Positions 36,719 through 43,350 of a stretch of 64,000 nucleotides of DNA are shown here, piece by piece (positions within the stretch are counted from its first letter, which is position 1; the number at the start of each line of letters is the position of its first letter). The notes beneath the pieces are model-generated. The model did not search any database. It was not told the DNA's origin and saw only the letters and a list, made by a program, of their open reading frames with translations. A program made the position numbers and the translations under genes. Origin of the DNA: an uncultured Cohaesibacter sp. (GTDB lineage: Bacteria; Pseudomonadota; Alphaproteobacteria; Rhizobiales; Cohaesibacteraceae); assembly GCF_963682185.1 (NCBI RefSeq), contig NZ_OY821667.1:850109-914108 (forward strand). The letters run 5' to 3'.

Positions 36719-36868
36719 CTAACTCCCTCCCACCTTCTTCTCCGTTCTTCGGAATTCAATACCACCGATCTCATCCAACTGCCTTTCCTTAATCTGGATA
36801 TCTAGCCGGCGCTGCTTGATCAGCAGGATGGTTGCCCAAAGGGAGGCAATCAGGGCTGCGCCGATCAA
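36719..36868 (-). CDS. Possible small membrane protein (poor start)
   Basis: The frame reads LIGAALIASLWATILLIKQRRLD and then a charged helix, ending at the stop at 36719. This is a single membrane span with a basic/acidic amphipathic tail, typical of small phage membrane proteins. The only usable start is TTG 36868, with no ribosome binding site. A terminator hairpin lies just upstream. It may be a decayed gene. Confidence 0.3.
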   Translation of the reverse strand: MIGAALIASLWATILLIKQRRLDIQIKERQLDEIGGIEFRRTEKKVGGS

Positions 36869-36894
36869 GATTGGGTTGATGACATTCTTCCAAT

Positions 36895-36920
36895 AAAAGA
36901 AAGGCCGCCCGTGGCGACCT
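36895..36920 (-). terminator. Prophage-type terminator after the antirepressor
   Basis: On the minus strand AGGTCGCC-ACG-GGCGGCCT is followed by TTCTTTT, seven bases past the antirepressor stop. The stem sequence is nearly the same as in the prophage terminators at 41116, 46042 and 54781. Confidence 0.75.
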
Positions 36921-36926
36921 TGTTTC

Positions 36927-37625
36927 CTACTCTGCTGCGAACAAACTGGAGTATTTCTCGGCCAGCTTAGCCATGCCCTTGGCCGTTATCCTAACTTGCT
37001 CGGTGATTTTTGACCGACCGTCAGATGTAGTGACTTCCGTCACCTTATGTTCAAGCAACCCCTGTTGCACTTTGTCTGAGTAACCGATCCAGTGGGCGCC
37101 ACCGACGCGACGATAAATCCACTTCATTTCCCGCAAGTCTGAGAACAGATCTTTTGGCCGTATACTAAGCGCCTTGGCTGCATCGGTGATGCAAAATGTT
37201 CCATCGGCCTTCGTCAAATGCTCGTAGGAGGCCGCCAGCGGCTTGAGCTCTCCATTCTCTGCTTCCAGACGGATCACCTTCTCCACATTGTCCAGAAGCA
37301 GCGACCGAAGCTGCGCCGGGTCCTGAAGGGCTTTCACTGGGTCACTCTGCTTTGCTTCCAGCTCTTGCCACCGATCGATGATCCGGGCAGTGAACTCAGG
37401 TGACAGATTGGCGACAAGATTTAGGCTTTCCGTCTTGTTTAGCCGGAAGATCTTGCGCACGTTGTTATTGTTGTAGCGCTCCTCAATTTGAGGAGCGTAA
37501 ATGATACCCCTTGTTTTCAGCACATTTGCAACCCGCATCACATTGTCGTGACGCTTGTTGCAAAGCTCGGCGATTTCGACCGTTGTCATGGTCATTTCAG
37601 GCGAAATGTTCGTCGGGTCGTTCAT
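36927..37625 (-). CDS. Phage antirepressor (Rha N-terminus, KilAC C-terminus)
   Basis: The protein is 232 residues. The N-terminal 95 residues resemble the phage regulatory protein Rha (MTTVEIAELCNKRHDNVMRV). A short coiled coil leads to a KilAC/ANT domain at about 125-230 (ITDAAKALSIRPKDLFSDL, KWIYRR, GLLEHKV, VRITAKGMAKLAEKY). Such antirepressors bind DNA or inactivate repressors to favour lytic growth. It overlaps the upstream small gene (ATGA) and is followed by a terminator. Confidence 0.9.
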   Translation of the reverse strand: MNDPTNISPEMTMTTVEIAELCNKRHDNVMRVANVLKTRGIIYAPQIEERYNNNNVRKIFRLNKTESLNLVANLSPEFTARIIDRWQELEAKQSDPVKALQDPAQLRSLLLDNVEKVIRLEAENGELKPLAASYEHLTKADGTFCITDAAKALSIRPKDLFSDLREMKWIYRRVGGAHWIGYSDKVQQGLLEHKVTEVTTSDGRSKITEQVRITAKGMAKLAEKYSSLFAAE

Positions 37626-37933
37626 GCTGCCGCTCCTGTTGCAAAAGGTCCAAGAAAGAATGAGCTGGAAAGAACCAGCTTCCTTGCGTGTTTCCCGCGG
37701 GAAACTTGATGATCAGTGCGCTTGAGGGATTTCAAGGCTACCACCATCAGCTCGTGGCCTGGGTGGCTTGACCTTTTGAGTTTGGCAAGAGCGTTGAGGT
37801 CCTGTCCGTCACGTTCATGGAAGGCTGGAATGTCGTCTCTTGTAAGGAAATAATGGAAACCAAGCCTGTCACAGGCATGGATATACTGCCGCGCCTTGAT
37901 CTTGGCACGGTCTTCAGTTATGCTCATTCGCAT
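37622..37933 (-). CDS. Small phage protein upstream of antirepressor
   Basis: This 103-residue basic protein has several His and Arg residues and no known motif (KARQYIHACDRLGFHYFLTRDD near the start). ATGs at 37933 and 37927 are in frame, with AAGGATT upstream. Its stop overlaps the antirepressor start, so the two are coupled. The function is unknown. Confidence 0.6.
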   Translation of the reverse strand: MRMSITEDRAKIKARQYIHACDRLGFHYFLTRDDIPAFHERDGQDLNALAKLKRSSHPGHELMVVALKSLKRTDHQVSRGKHARKLVLSSSFFLGPFATGAAA

Positions 37934-38013
37934 CTTAAATCCTTATTGCTCTAGGTGTTTAAGGTTTCGAAGGCTCTGGTGCTCCAACACTGGGGCCTTC
38001 TTCGTTTCAGGGA

Positions 38014-38196
38014 TCATGCTGCCTCCTTCTGCTTTTCTGCTTGGAGGCCTCTGGCAATTGGCACTCTAATTGCCGCCGAGCGGCTCTCTTGTCCAGAAGC
38101 CCGCCCCCAAGCGTCCAATTCTTCAATTAGAGTGTCAGGAATTCTCAACTGAATAGATTGTGTCTTTTTAACAAATGTTGCATATGCGGTTGCCAT
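38014..38196 (-). CDS. Ribbon-helix-helix DNA-binding protein
   Basis: This 60-residue protein has one RHH fold: beta strand SIQLRIPDTLI, helix EELDAWGRASG, helix SRSAAIRVPIARGL. It should act as a dimeric repressor. I choose ATG 38196 (MATAYATF), with GAAGA upstream; the frame extends to 38235. It is divergent from a second RHH gene, sharing a 74-bp gap with GTAC-containing inverted repeats that are its likely operators. Confidence 0.85.
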   Translation of the reverse strand: MATAYATFVKKTQSIQLRIPDTLIEELDAWGRASGQESRSAAIRVPIARGLQAEKQKEAA

Positions 38197-38223
38197 CAGA
38201 TCTTCTTTCTGTGTATATGCTCT

Positions 38224-38265
38224 GTACATGGTCAAAATTACACAATGTACACGTACGGTACAATC
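38224..38265. promoter_or_regulatory. Divergent promoter/operator region with GTAC palindromes
   Basis: GTAC occurs four times (38224, 38247, 38253, 38258). The outer pair forms the inverted repeat GTACAT-N15-ATGTAC. The region lies between two divergent RHH genes, so it is probably bound by one or both products. A similar GTACA-AA-TGTAC palindrome overlaps the likely late promoter at 61395-61422. Confidence 0.55.
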
Positions 38266-38270
38266 ACAAA

Positions 38271-38864
38271 ATGTCTGAGCAAGAAGTTTTCAACAAAAGC
38301 ATTCAACTACGAGTTAACGATGAGTTTTTACAAGCGATCGACGATTGGCAAGCTGTGCGTGGTCAGTCTTGGTCCAGATCAGAAGCTATTCGTTACTTAG
38401 TTCGGGAAGGCATACGCTTTCACCTAAGCACTGGTCGCACGGCTGATAGCGCCCTCAACGACATTCCTGCGTTGGCAGCGCACACAAAGGAAGCGGCGGC
38501 GGCTTTTGTTCAAGACGCCGACAACCTAGATATTTCAATGGAGCATACAAATATGGTGCTCCGGCTAGCTGAGGTTACTCAAATTGAGGATGAACTGCTG
38601 ACAGATATTGAAGCAAAACAATCGCTTCTTGATGGTCTGCGCAGCTTTCGCCACATTTTGTTAGAAATATTAACCTCGACCAATCGCGTTTTAATCAAAA
38701 AGAAACTCCCTCCTAAGGAATCCAATGACAAAGATCTATTGGATCGCCTTGCAGAAAGAGAGAAAAAAGGAATTTCAGCCAATAGATCTAAAAAGTACTT
38801 AGAACGAACACTTCGTTCATTAGAAGGGGAATCCCCTTTCTCCAAAGAAGAAGACCAAGACTAA
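38271..38864 (+). CDS. Ribbon-helix-helix protein with helical C-terminal domain
   Basis: The product is 197 residues. The N-terminal RHH (KSIQLRVNDEFLQAIDDWQ ... SRSEAIRYLVREGI) resembles the strand-helix-helix of the divergent gene. Residues about 85-197 are helical and highly charged, probably a coiled-coil oligomerisation or partner-binding part. ATG 38271 gives the clean start MSEQEVF; the open frame continues upstream through the operator region, which argues against the longer form. It may be a switch between repression and induction, possibly acting on GTAC sites. Confidence 0.85.
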   Translation: MSEQEVFNKSIQLRVNDEFLQAIDDWQAVRGQSWSRSEAIRYLVREGIRFHLSTGRTADSALNDIPALAAHTKEAAAAFVQDADNLDISMEHTNMVLRLAEVTQIEDELLTDIEAKQSLLDGLRSFRHILLEILTSTNRVLIKKKLPPKESNDKDLLDRLAEREKKGISANRSKKYLERTLRSLEGESPFSKEEDQD

Positions 38865-38932
38865 CTTTGCTCTAGACTCTGCGTTGCGTTTTGATAATCT
38901 CTCTCAATGCTTGAAAGGAGTTCAGCACTAAA

Positions 38933-39319
38933 ATGGAACAAATTTCAAAAGAAAAGCAGAAGTTATTAGGGTCTGAATACTCACGGCTGCATCAAAAAGA
39001 ATCAAGTATAAGGACCCCTGTTTATCAAGAATGGTTCATAGGTGTTCTTGTCGGCATAGGCCTGTTTGTCGTTCCGTTCCTTGATAGACAGCCTTCATCT
39101 GATTTTATCTCTGGTGCTGGTTTCGCAGTTTTTGCCTTTTGCGGCTTCCAGTTCTTCCCTAAATGGTCCTCTCTAAGGAAAATTTCTAAAAGAAAATCAG
39201 AGATTAATTCTATTCTTTGGAACTCCAATCTATACATTTACGATCAGAATTCAGGCGAAATCCGGAATACCACCAAGCCGAATATCGAGGTCAAACCGCT
39301 GTCTGGTTCCACCAAATGA
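38933..39319 (+). CDS. Small membrane protein (phage, accessory)
   Basis: This 128-residue protein has two adjacent hydrophobic segments (WFIGVLVGIGLFVVPFL and GFAVFAFCGFQFFP), flanked by charged regions. AAAGGAG lies 15 bases before the ATG, a little far. It is on the same strand and 68 bp after the RHH gene, so perhaps lysogenically expressed. A role such as superinfection exclusion is possible but not shown. Confidence 0.6.
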   Translation: MEQISKEKQKLLGSEYSRLHQKESSIRTPVYQEWFIGVLVGIGLFVVPFLDRQPSSDFISGAGFAVFAFCGFQFFPKWSSLRKISKRKSEINSILWNSNLYIYDQNSGEIRNTTKPNIEVKPLSGSTK

Positions 39320-39526
39320 ACCCTGCCGAGTTTCTTTTTCTAAACGGCTTTATTCTCAGCAAGTAGCTCAAGCTGGATAACGCCTGAATGCTTCAGGCCT
39401 TGAACTTGTCTTAAAAGTGGTTAATTCGTCAGAAGTTACCCCATCAGGCATGAAAGGTCAGCAAAATCTGGTACTTCTTCGTTTTGCGCTCTTATTTCGA
39501 AGTTCAAGCACCCCTAAGAGCACTCC

Positions 39527-39817
39527 TTATTTCTTCGATATTTCGGCGAGAAGACGATCGAGCCTATCATTCGTCTTCGTCGTCTCCTCTTTCATTTCTT
39601 GCCGCATTTCTTTGATGCTGTCATCGAGCCGGGTTATGTGGTTATGCAGATCATCGCGCCGAACATAATCATCACGAACACGGTTGATGCGATCATGTAG
39701 TCGGTCATCGCCATCTTTGATCTGCTTCGCTGTCTGCCGGTCTCTCACGATGAATCCCCCCACCATAGCCACGATCCCAAACGCTACGCCAACAAGCCAC
39801 TGCACTTCTTCAGTCAC
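39527..39817 (-). CDS. Phage membrane-anchored coiled-coil protein
   Basis: This 96-residue protein has one N-terminal membrane span (WLVGVAFGIVAMVGGFIV), then a long charged coiled coil (about residues 30-95). It overlaps the o-spanin stop by four bases (ATGA), so it belongs to the lysis operon. Position and topology fit a holin or antiholin-like or lysis-accessory protein. I do not recognise a named family. Confidence 0.7.
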   Translation of the reverse strand: MTEEVQWLVGVAFGIVAMVGGFIVRDRQTAKQIKDGDDRLHDRINRVRDDYVRRDDLHNHITRLDDSIKEMRQEMKEETTKTNDRLDRLLAEISKK

Positions 39818-40089
39818 TTTCCATCCTCCGCATAGAGCTGCCTTACCTGATTATAGAATTTCACCGTGTCGCGGTGCTTGCTTCGGCAGAGGGCTAGAAA
39901 CTTCCTTTGAGTGGCAAGCTCGATCCGCACGTCGCGCCCTGCCCTTACGCCCGGATCGTCGCACAGTTTGGCCAGATCCGAAGGCAACACCGGCAAGGAT
40001 GGGGCGAGCGGCTTACTTGATTTCTGACAGGCGACGAGCATCAGAAGCAGAAAGCACACAACTGCCAGCATTCTCCAATTGGCTTTCAT
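39814..40089 (-). CDS. o-spanin (Rz1-like outer-membrane lipoprotein)
   Basis: The product is 91 residues from ATG 40089 (MKANWRMLAVV). A signal sequence ends in the lipobox LVAC, so the mature protein starts at Cys and is Pro/Ser-rich (QKSSKPLAPSLPVLPSD). The gene starts inside the i-spanin gene in a different frame, the classic Rz/Rz1 arrangement. It should span the periplasm with the i-spanin and fuse the membranes at lysis. The frame extends to 40137 but that start lacks a signal peptide. Confidence 0.88.
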   Translation of the reverse strand: MKANWRMLAVVCFLLLMLVACQKSSKPLAPSLPVLPSDLAKLCDDPGVRAGRDVRIELATQRKFLALCRSKHRDTVKFYNQVRQLYAEDGK

Positions 40090-40357
40090 AGTCCTCAACC
40101 TTTTGTTCGAGAGTGGTCGCTTCTGCATCGCGTTCATTTGCTCGCTCTACAGCCGTTTCAAGCGCCTCTTTGTGTATCTGAAGGGTTCGCTTCAGATTTT
40201 CATTCTCCGCTTCCAGCGCTGCTGTCTGGCAAGCCTGAGAGGCGCTTGAATGGCCTTTCCAGTAAGCGAAGGTATGGGAGGCAAGAAGAACAGCGAAACC
40301 AGCGCATGCAAGGATCACACGCCAGTTTGAGAAGAGAGAAAAGATCCAAGTCATCAC
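40013..40357 (-). CDS. i-spanin (Rz-like)
   Basis: This 114-residue protein has an N-terminal inner-membrane anchor (WRVILACAGFAVLLASHTFAYW). A periplasmic coiled coil follows (about residues 45-95: ENENLKRTLQIHKEALE ... LEQKVEDYESQLEN). It overlaps the endolysin stop by four bases and contains the o-spanin start. This is a complete spanin pair for the third step of phage lysis. Confidence 0.88.
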   Translation of the reverse strand: MMTWIFSLFSNWRVILACAGFAVLLASHTFAYWKGHSSASQACQTAALEAENENLKRTLQIHKEALETAVERANERDAEATTLEQKVEDYESQLENAGSCVLSASDARRLSEIK

Positions 40358-41103
40358 AGACCATCCATGCAGAGAGCTTTCTCTCGCGCCCGGCGATTGA
40401 CCAAGCCACGAATGACACGGCCTCCAGCCTTATTCCACCAGGTTAGCGCCTGACACCCTCCCTTAATGTTGCCGGCATTCAACCGACGTGTGGCCGTGCT
40501 GCGCCCGATCGCATAAACACCAGCGTTATAAGCAAGGCTCACATAGGCCGTATCGCGCTTGGCAGTGAGGCGCTTTGCCTTGGTCGTGTCCGTGAAATAG
40601 CGATGGAGTTTGGAGCGGTATTCCGCCACTTCAACGCGCAGCAATTCTCGACATTCAGCAACCGTCCTGCGCATGCCGGGATAAACACCTCTCGTTGAGC
40701 CGCTACAGATAGTCCAAACACCTACAATATCCTTGTAGGCAACAAGCCGCTTTCCTTCCTCCTGGGCGATGAATGGCACGGCCACGGCCAAAGTGTCCTT
40801 TTCGCTTACGGGTGCCGAGAAAGCGCGACCAGCCAGCAGGACAGCAAGCAGGAAGACGATCAGAGCGATGCCGGCAATGCGGAGCCACTCGCGCACCATG
40901 GATAGCTTTTGCTGATAGACACGCCCAACAAGGCCAGCAACTAAAAACAGCACGCCAAGCCACCAAGCCACGGCAGGGTCATAATCGCGCCCCGTTACCG
41001 CATACCAGAGTTCAGGGACGATCATCAGAAGCAGGCCGATGACCTGCATCCAGAAAGAAAGTGATGTAGCGACAACGCGCCGCCAGTCATTTACGAGTTG
41101 CAT
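40354..41103 (-). CDS. Endolysin (GH24 lysozyme) fused to a holin-like membrane domain
   Basis: The product is 249 residues from ATG 41103, which has GGAG six bases upstream. Two membrane segments at about 12-36 and 46-60 (SFWMQVIGLLLMIVPELWYAV, AVAWWLGVLFLVAGLVG) resemble a phage holin-type module. A third hydrophobic segment (76-96) precedes a GH24 lysozyme domain. The T4-type triad is E116, D125 and T131 (spacing 9 and 6, as in T4 lysozyme). Endolysins rarely carry three membrane spans. A terminator ends 12 bases before the start codon, so expression needs read-through or a promoter inside the upstream gene. Confidence 0.88.
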   Translation of the reverse strand: MQLVNDWRRVVATSLSFWMQVIGLLLMIVPELWYAVTGRDYDPAVAWWLGVLFLVAGLVGRVYQQKLSMVREWLRIAGIALIVFLLAVLLAGRAFSAPVSEKDTLAVAVPFIAQEEGKRLVAYKDIVGVWTICSGSTRGVYPGMRRTVAECRELLRVEVAEYRSKLHRYFTDTTKAKRLTAKRDTAYVSLAYNAGVYAIGRSTATRRLNAGNIKGGCQALTWWNKAGGRVIRGLVNRRAREKALCMDGL

Positions 41104-41115
41104 GGGTTTCTCCAT

Positions 41116-41139
41116 AAAAAAAGCCGCCTTGCGGCAGCT
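41116..41139 (-). terminator. Prophage terminator directly before the lysis operon
   Basis: On the minus strand AGCTGCC-GCAA-GGCGGCT (one G-U pair) is followed by seven T. The T-run ends 12 bases before the endolysin start codon, and the Shine-Dalgarno GGAG lies in between. No promoter fits in the gap. Confidence 0.85.
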
Positions 41140-41165
41140 GTGGTCATTTCAAAATGTGGATTGGG

Positions 41166-41723
41166 TTAGGCTGGCCAAGTGGGTGTTGGCAGCTCGGCCA
41201 AAAGCTCATCGACAGTGGGCTGTGATCTCTGTCCAGATTGCACCAGATCAAGCTGCTCATAGGCATAGAGCCAGACAGCATCGCGCCATGCGATCATTGC
41301 AGCCGCCTCTGCGGCCCATTCCGTGTTGTTTGAGCTGACATACGTGCTCATGGTCGCCGCACTGTCGTAGAGACGTGTATTGGCGGCAGCATCAAGCATG
41401 GCCTGAATGGCATTGGTGTAGTCAGCCTGCTTCGGTATTGGAGCGCTGAAAGAAACGCCATCCCATACCTCGCCCATTTCCGGTGCTATATCGCCCTCTT
41501 CAAGCTCAATGACCGTCTGATCTGCCGGAAAGCATCCTGTTGCATCGTCTGCCACGCAATTAACAACATCGTCCGCACCCAGCAGCACAACAGAGCCAAT
41601 AAGGCCATTGAGGTCATACCAATCAACACCATCTTCATTCTGGGAAAATCGAACGCCTAATCTCACCAGTTCTGGTGACGAGGGTTGCGGCGTATACTCT
41701 TCAAAAAATCCTAGATTTCTCAT
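41166..41723 (-). CDS. Tail-fibre assembly-like protein
   Basis: This 185-residue acidic protein has a C-terminal half of the type often found after tail fibres (AIQAMLDAAANTRLYDSAATM, then NTEWAAEAAAMIAWRDAVWLYAYEQLD and a TVDELLAELPTPTW end). The N-terminus is MRNLGFFEEYTPQP. ATG 41723 lies at the stop of the fibre gene (TGATATG), so the two are coupled. It is probably a chaperone for fibre trimerisation. Confidence 0.8.
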   Translation of the reverse strand: MRNLGFFEEYTPQPSSPELVRLGVRFSQNEDGVDWYDLNGLIGSVVLLGADDVVNCVADDATGCFPADQTVIELEEGDIAPEMGEVWDGVSFSAPIPKQADYTNAIQAMLDAAANTRLYDSAATMSTYVSSNNTEWAAEAAAMIAWRDAVWLYAYEQLDLVQSGQRSQPTVDELLAELPTPTWPA

Positions 41724-41724
41724 A

Positions 41725-43350
41725 TCACACCTGATTAACCGTGTACCAAGTTCCACCAACGTATTTCTGGATTGGCCTCGCAAAAAAAGCCGTAACGTTC
41801 CCGGAGTACTGACCGACCCCAATAACCACTTCACCCGCACTCACTTGAGTTGTCCCGGACGAACTCACACTGTGTGTTACTTGAGAGCCAAGTCTTACAT
41901 TCGCCACGCCAACGTCAATGGCTGACAAAGCGGATGCCGAAGCGAAATAGCTGGCGTGCTTACCGTCCAGCATGTCGGCATTGATACCCTTGCCAGCGCC
42001 ATAATCCGCCTCGGTCACGACATCGCTTCCGAGCACTTTCATGCCGTCTTCAGAGAACTCAGCAACTTCCGTTGTATTTACGGATTCCCCACCTGTAACG
42101 CCGGATGCAAGCTCAATAGTGAGTTTTGAGTTCGCAGTTGCGTCCGAGTTATGGACAATGCGTGCCGAGTTGCCATCCTGTTCAGGAACGCCATCCTGGT
42201 GGTTGAAGGTGACATTTGCGTTCCCCTGACCATCGTTGATAGTCAAGGCCACGCCGCCAGACCCACGCCCGGAAACAACATCACCATCCGTTGAGTAATC
42301 TCCGGTACCAGCCGTTTTATTTTGGAGATCAGCAAAGGTGTTAGTGCTGGCTAAAACAACAGAGTTCGGCAACCTTGCCTCAGGTACTGTGCCTGAATTC
42401 AGATTGCTGGCATTTCTATAATAAGATGCATATTGGCCATTTAGCTTCGCACTATCCCCGGATTTATAATTCGTGATATTGCCTGCATGAACAGCGATGT
42501 TGTCATCAATAAATATGTTGGTTTTTGCATCAATGATGCCATTCACCGCAAGCAATGCATCATTAGGAGGCGAATAATTCACTCCAAGTGAGGCGTGCCC
42601 TATAGCGGTAACCCCACCGCCAAACACGGCAAAGACAGTATCAGGAGATGACATGGTGGTTGTGTCGTCAACATTTTGCCCAGTGCCATTGCTTCTGATC
42701 TCAAGTGCCATATCGTCGGCAGGAGTGTCGCCGTCGCTCAGTATCAGCACAGTGGCTGGTTCATCTGTACTATCGAGAGCCTTGCTCACTATAAGTGTGT
42801 GGGTGTCCGCTGACCCGTTAATGCGAACATCCCCCGTTACTGTGCCCCCACTAAGACTAAGCTTTTGCGCAAGCAAAGTCTGAATGGATGCAATATCAGC
42901 ATTGATCGACGTGAAGTCGGCAGTCTGTACAATCCATGCCCCAGCCCCACCGTTAGATGTAGGACTGTAAACCACGTCATAGAAGCCATCGGCAACAACC
43001 TCCCCGGCTTTAATATGTCTCTCCCCATCGGCATTCACGACGCGAAGCCTTTTGGCACCCTTGCCGTCAACATTGAGTGTCGAACCCGCTGCAAAGCCAA
43101 CGTTGGCCCTAAAGGTAAAGCGAAGGCCATTTTTGAGCTGCGTAATGCCCGTATTGGTAGCCAAAGCAAAGCTCGCTGCAGAGCCTGTTGAAGTCAGAGC
43201 GCCAGAGCGATCAAGGATATTCTTGGCGATCTGCGCCATCATTTCCCGAGCGGAATCGTTCACCTTTGCTGGCGCCATCCCTTCGGACCAATCGATATTG
43301 CCTTGAAGATCATTCCCGCTAGGGTCTGTTGACCAATTATCTACGCCCAT
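41725..43350 (-). CDS. Tail fibre protein
   Basis: This 541-residue protein is rich in Gly/Ser/Thr/Asn/Asp and has short beta-repeat blocks. The N-terminal 60 residues (WSTDPSGNDLQGNIDWSEGMAPAKVND) are of the kind that attach fibres to podovirus tails. The middle carries repeated LNGQYASYYRNASNLNSGTV and MLDGKHASYFASA segments, common in tail fibre shafts. ATG 43350 has GGAGG upstream; the frame extends to 43362. It determines host range. It overlaps the upstream hydrolase gene by 10 bases. Confidence 0.85.
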   Translation of the reverse strand: MGVDNWSTDPSGNDLQGNIDWSEGMAPAKVNDSAREMMAQIAKNILDRSGALTSTGSAASFALATNTGITQLKNGLRFTFRANVGFAAGSTLNVDGKGAKRLRVVNADGERHIKAGEVVADGFYDVVYSPTSNGGAGAWIVQTADFTSINADIASIQTLLAQKLSLSGGTVTGDVRINGSADTHTLIVSKALDSTDEPATVLILSDGDTPADDMALEIRSNGTGQNVDDTTTMSSPDTVFAVFGGGVTAIGHASLGVNYSPPNDALLAVNGIIDAKTNIFIDDNIAVHAGNITNYKSGDSAKLNGQYASYYRNASNLNSGTVPEARLPNSVVLASTNTFADLQNKTAGTGDYSTDGDVVSGRGSGGVALTINDGQGNANVTFNHQDGVPEQDGNSARIVHNSDATANSKLTIELASGVTGGESVNTTEVAEFSEDGMKVLGSDVVTEADYGAGKGINADMLDGKHASYFASASALSAIDVGVANVRLGSQVTHSVSSSGTTQVSAGEVVIGVGQYSGNVTAFFARPIQKYVGGTWYTVNQV

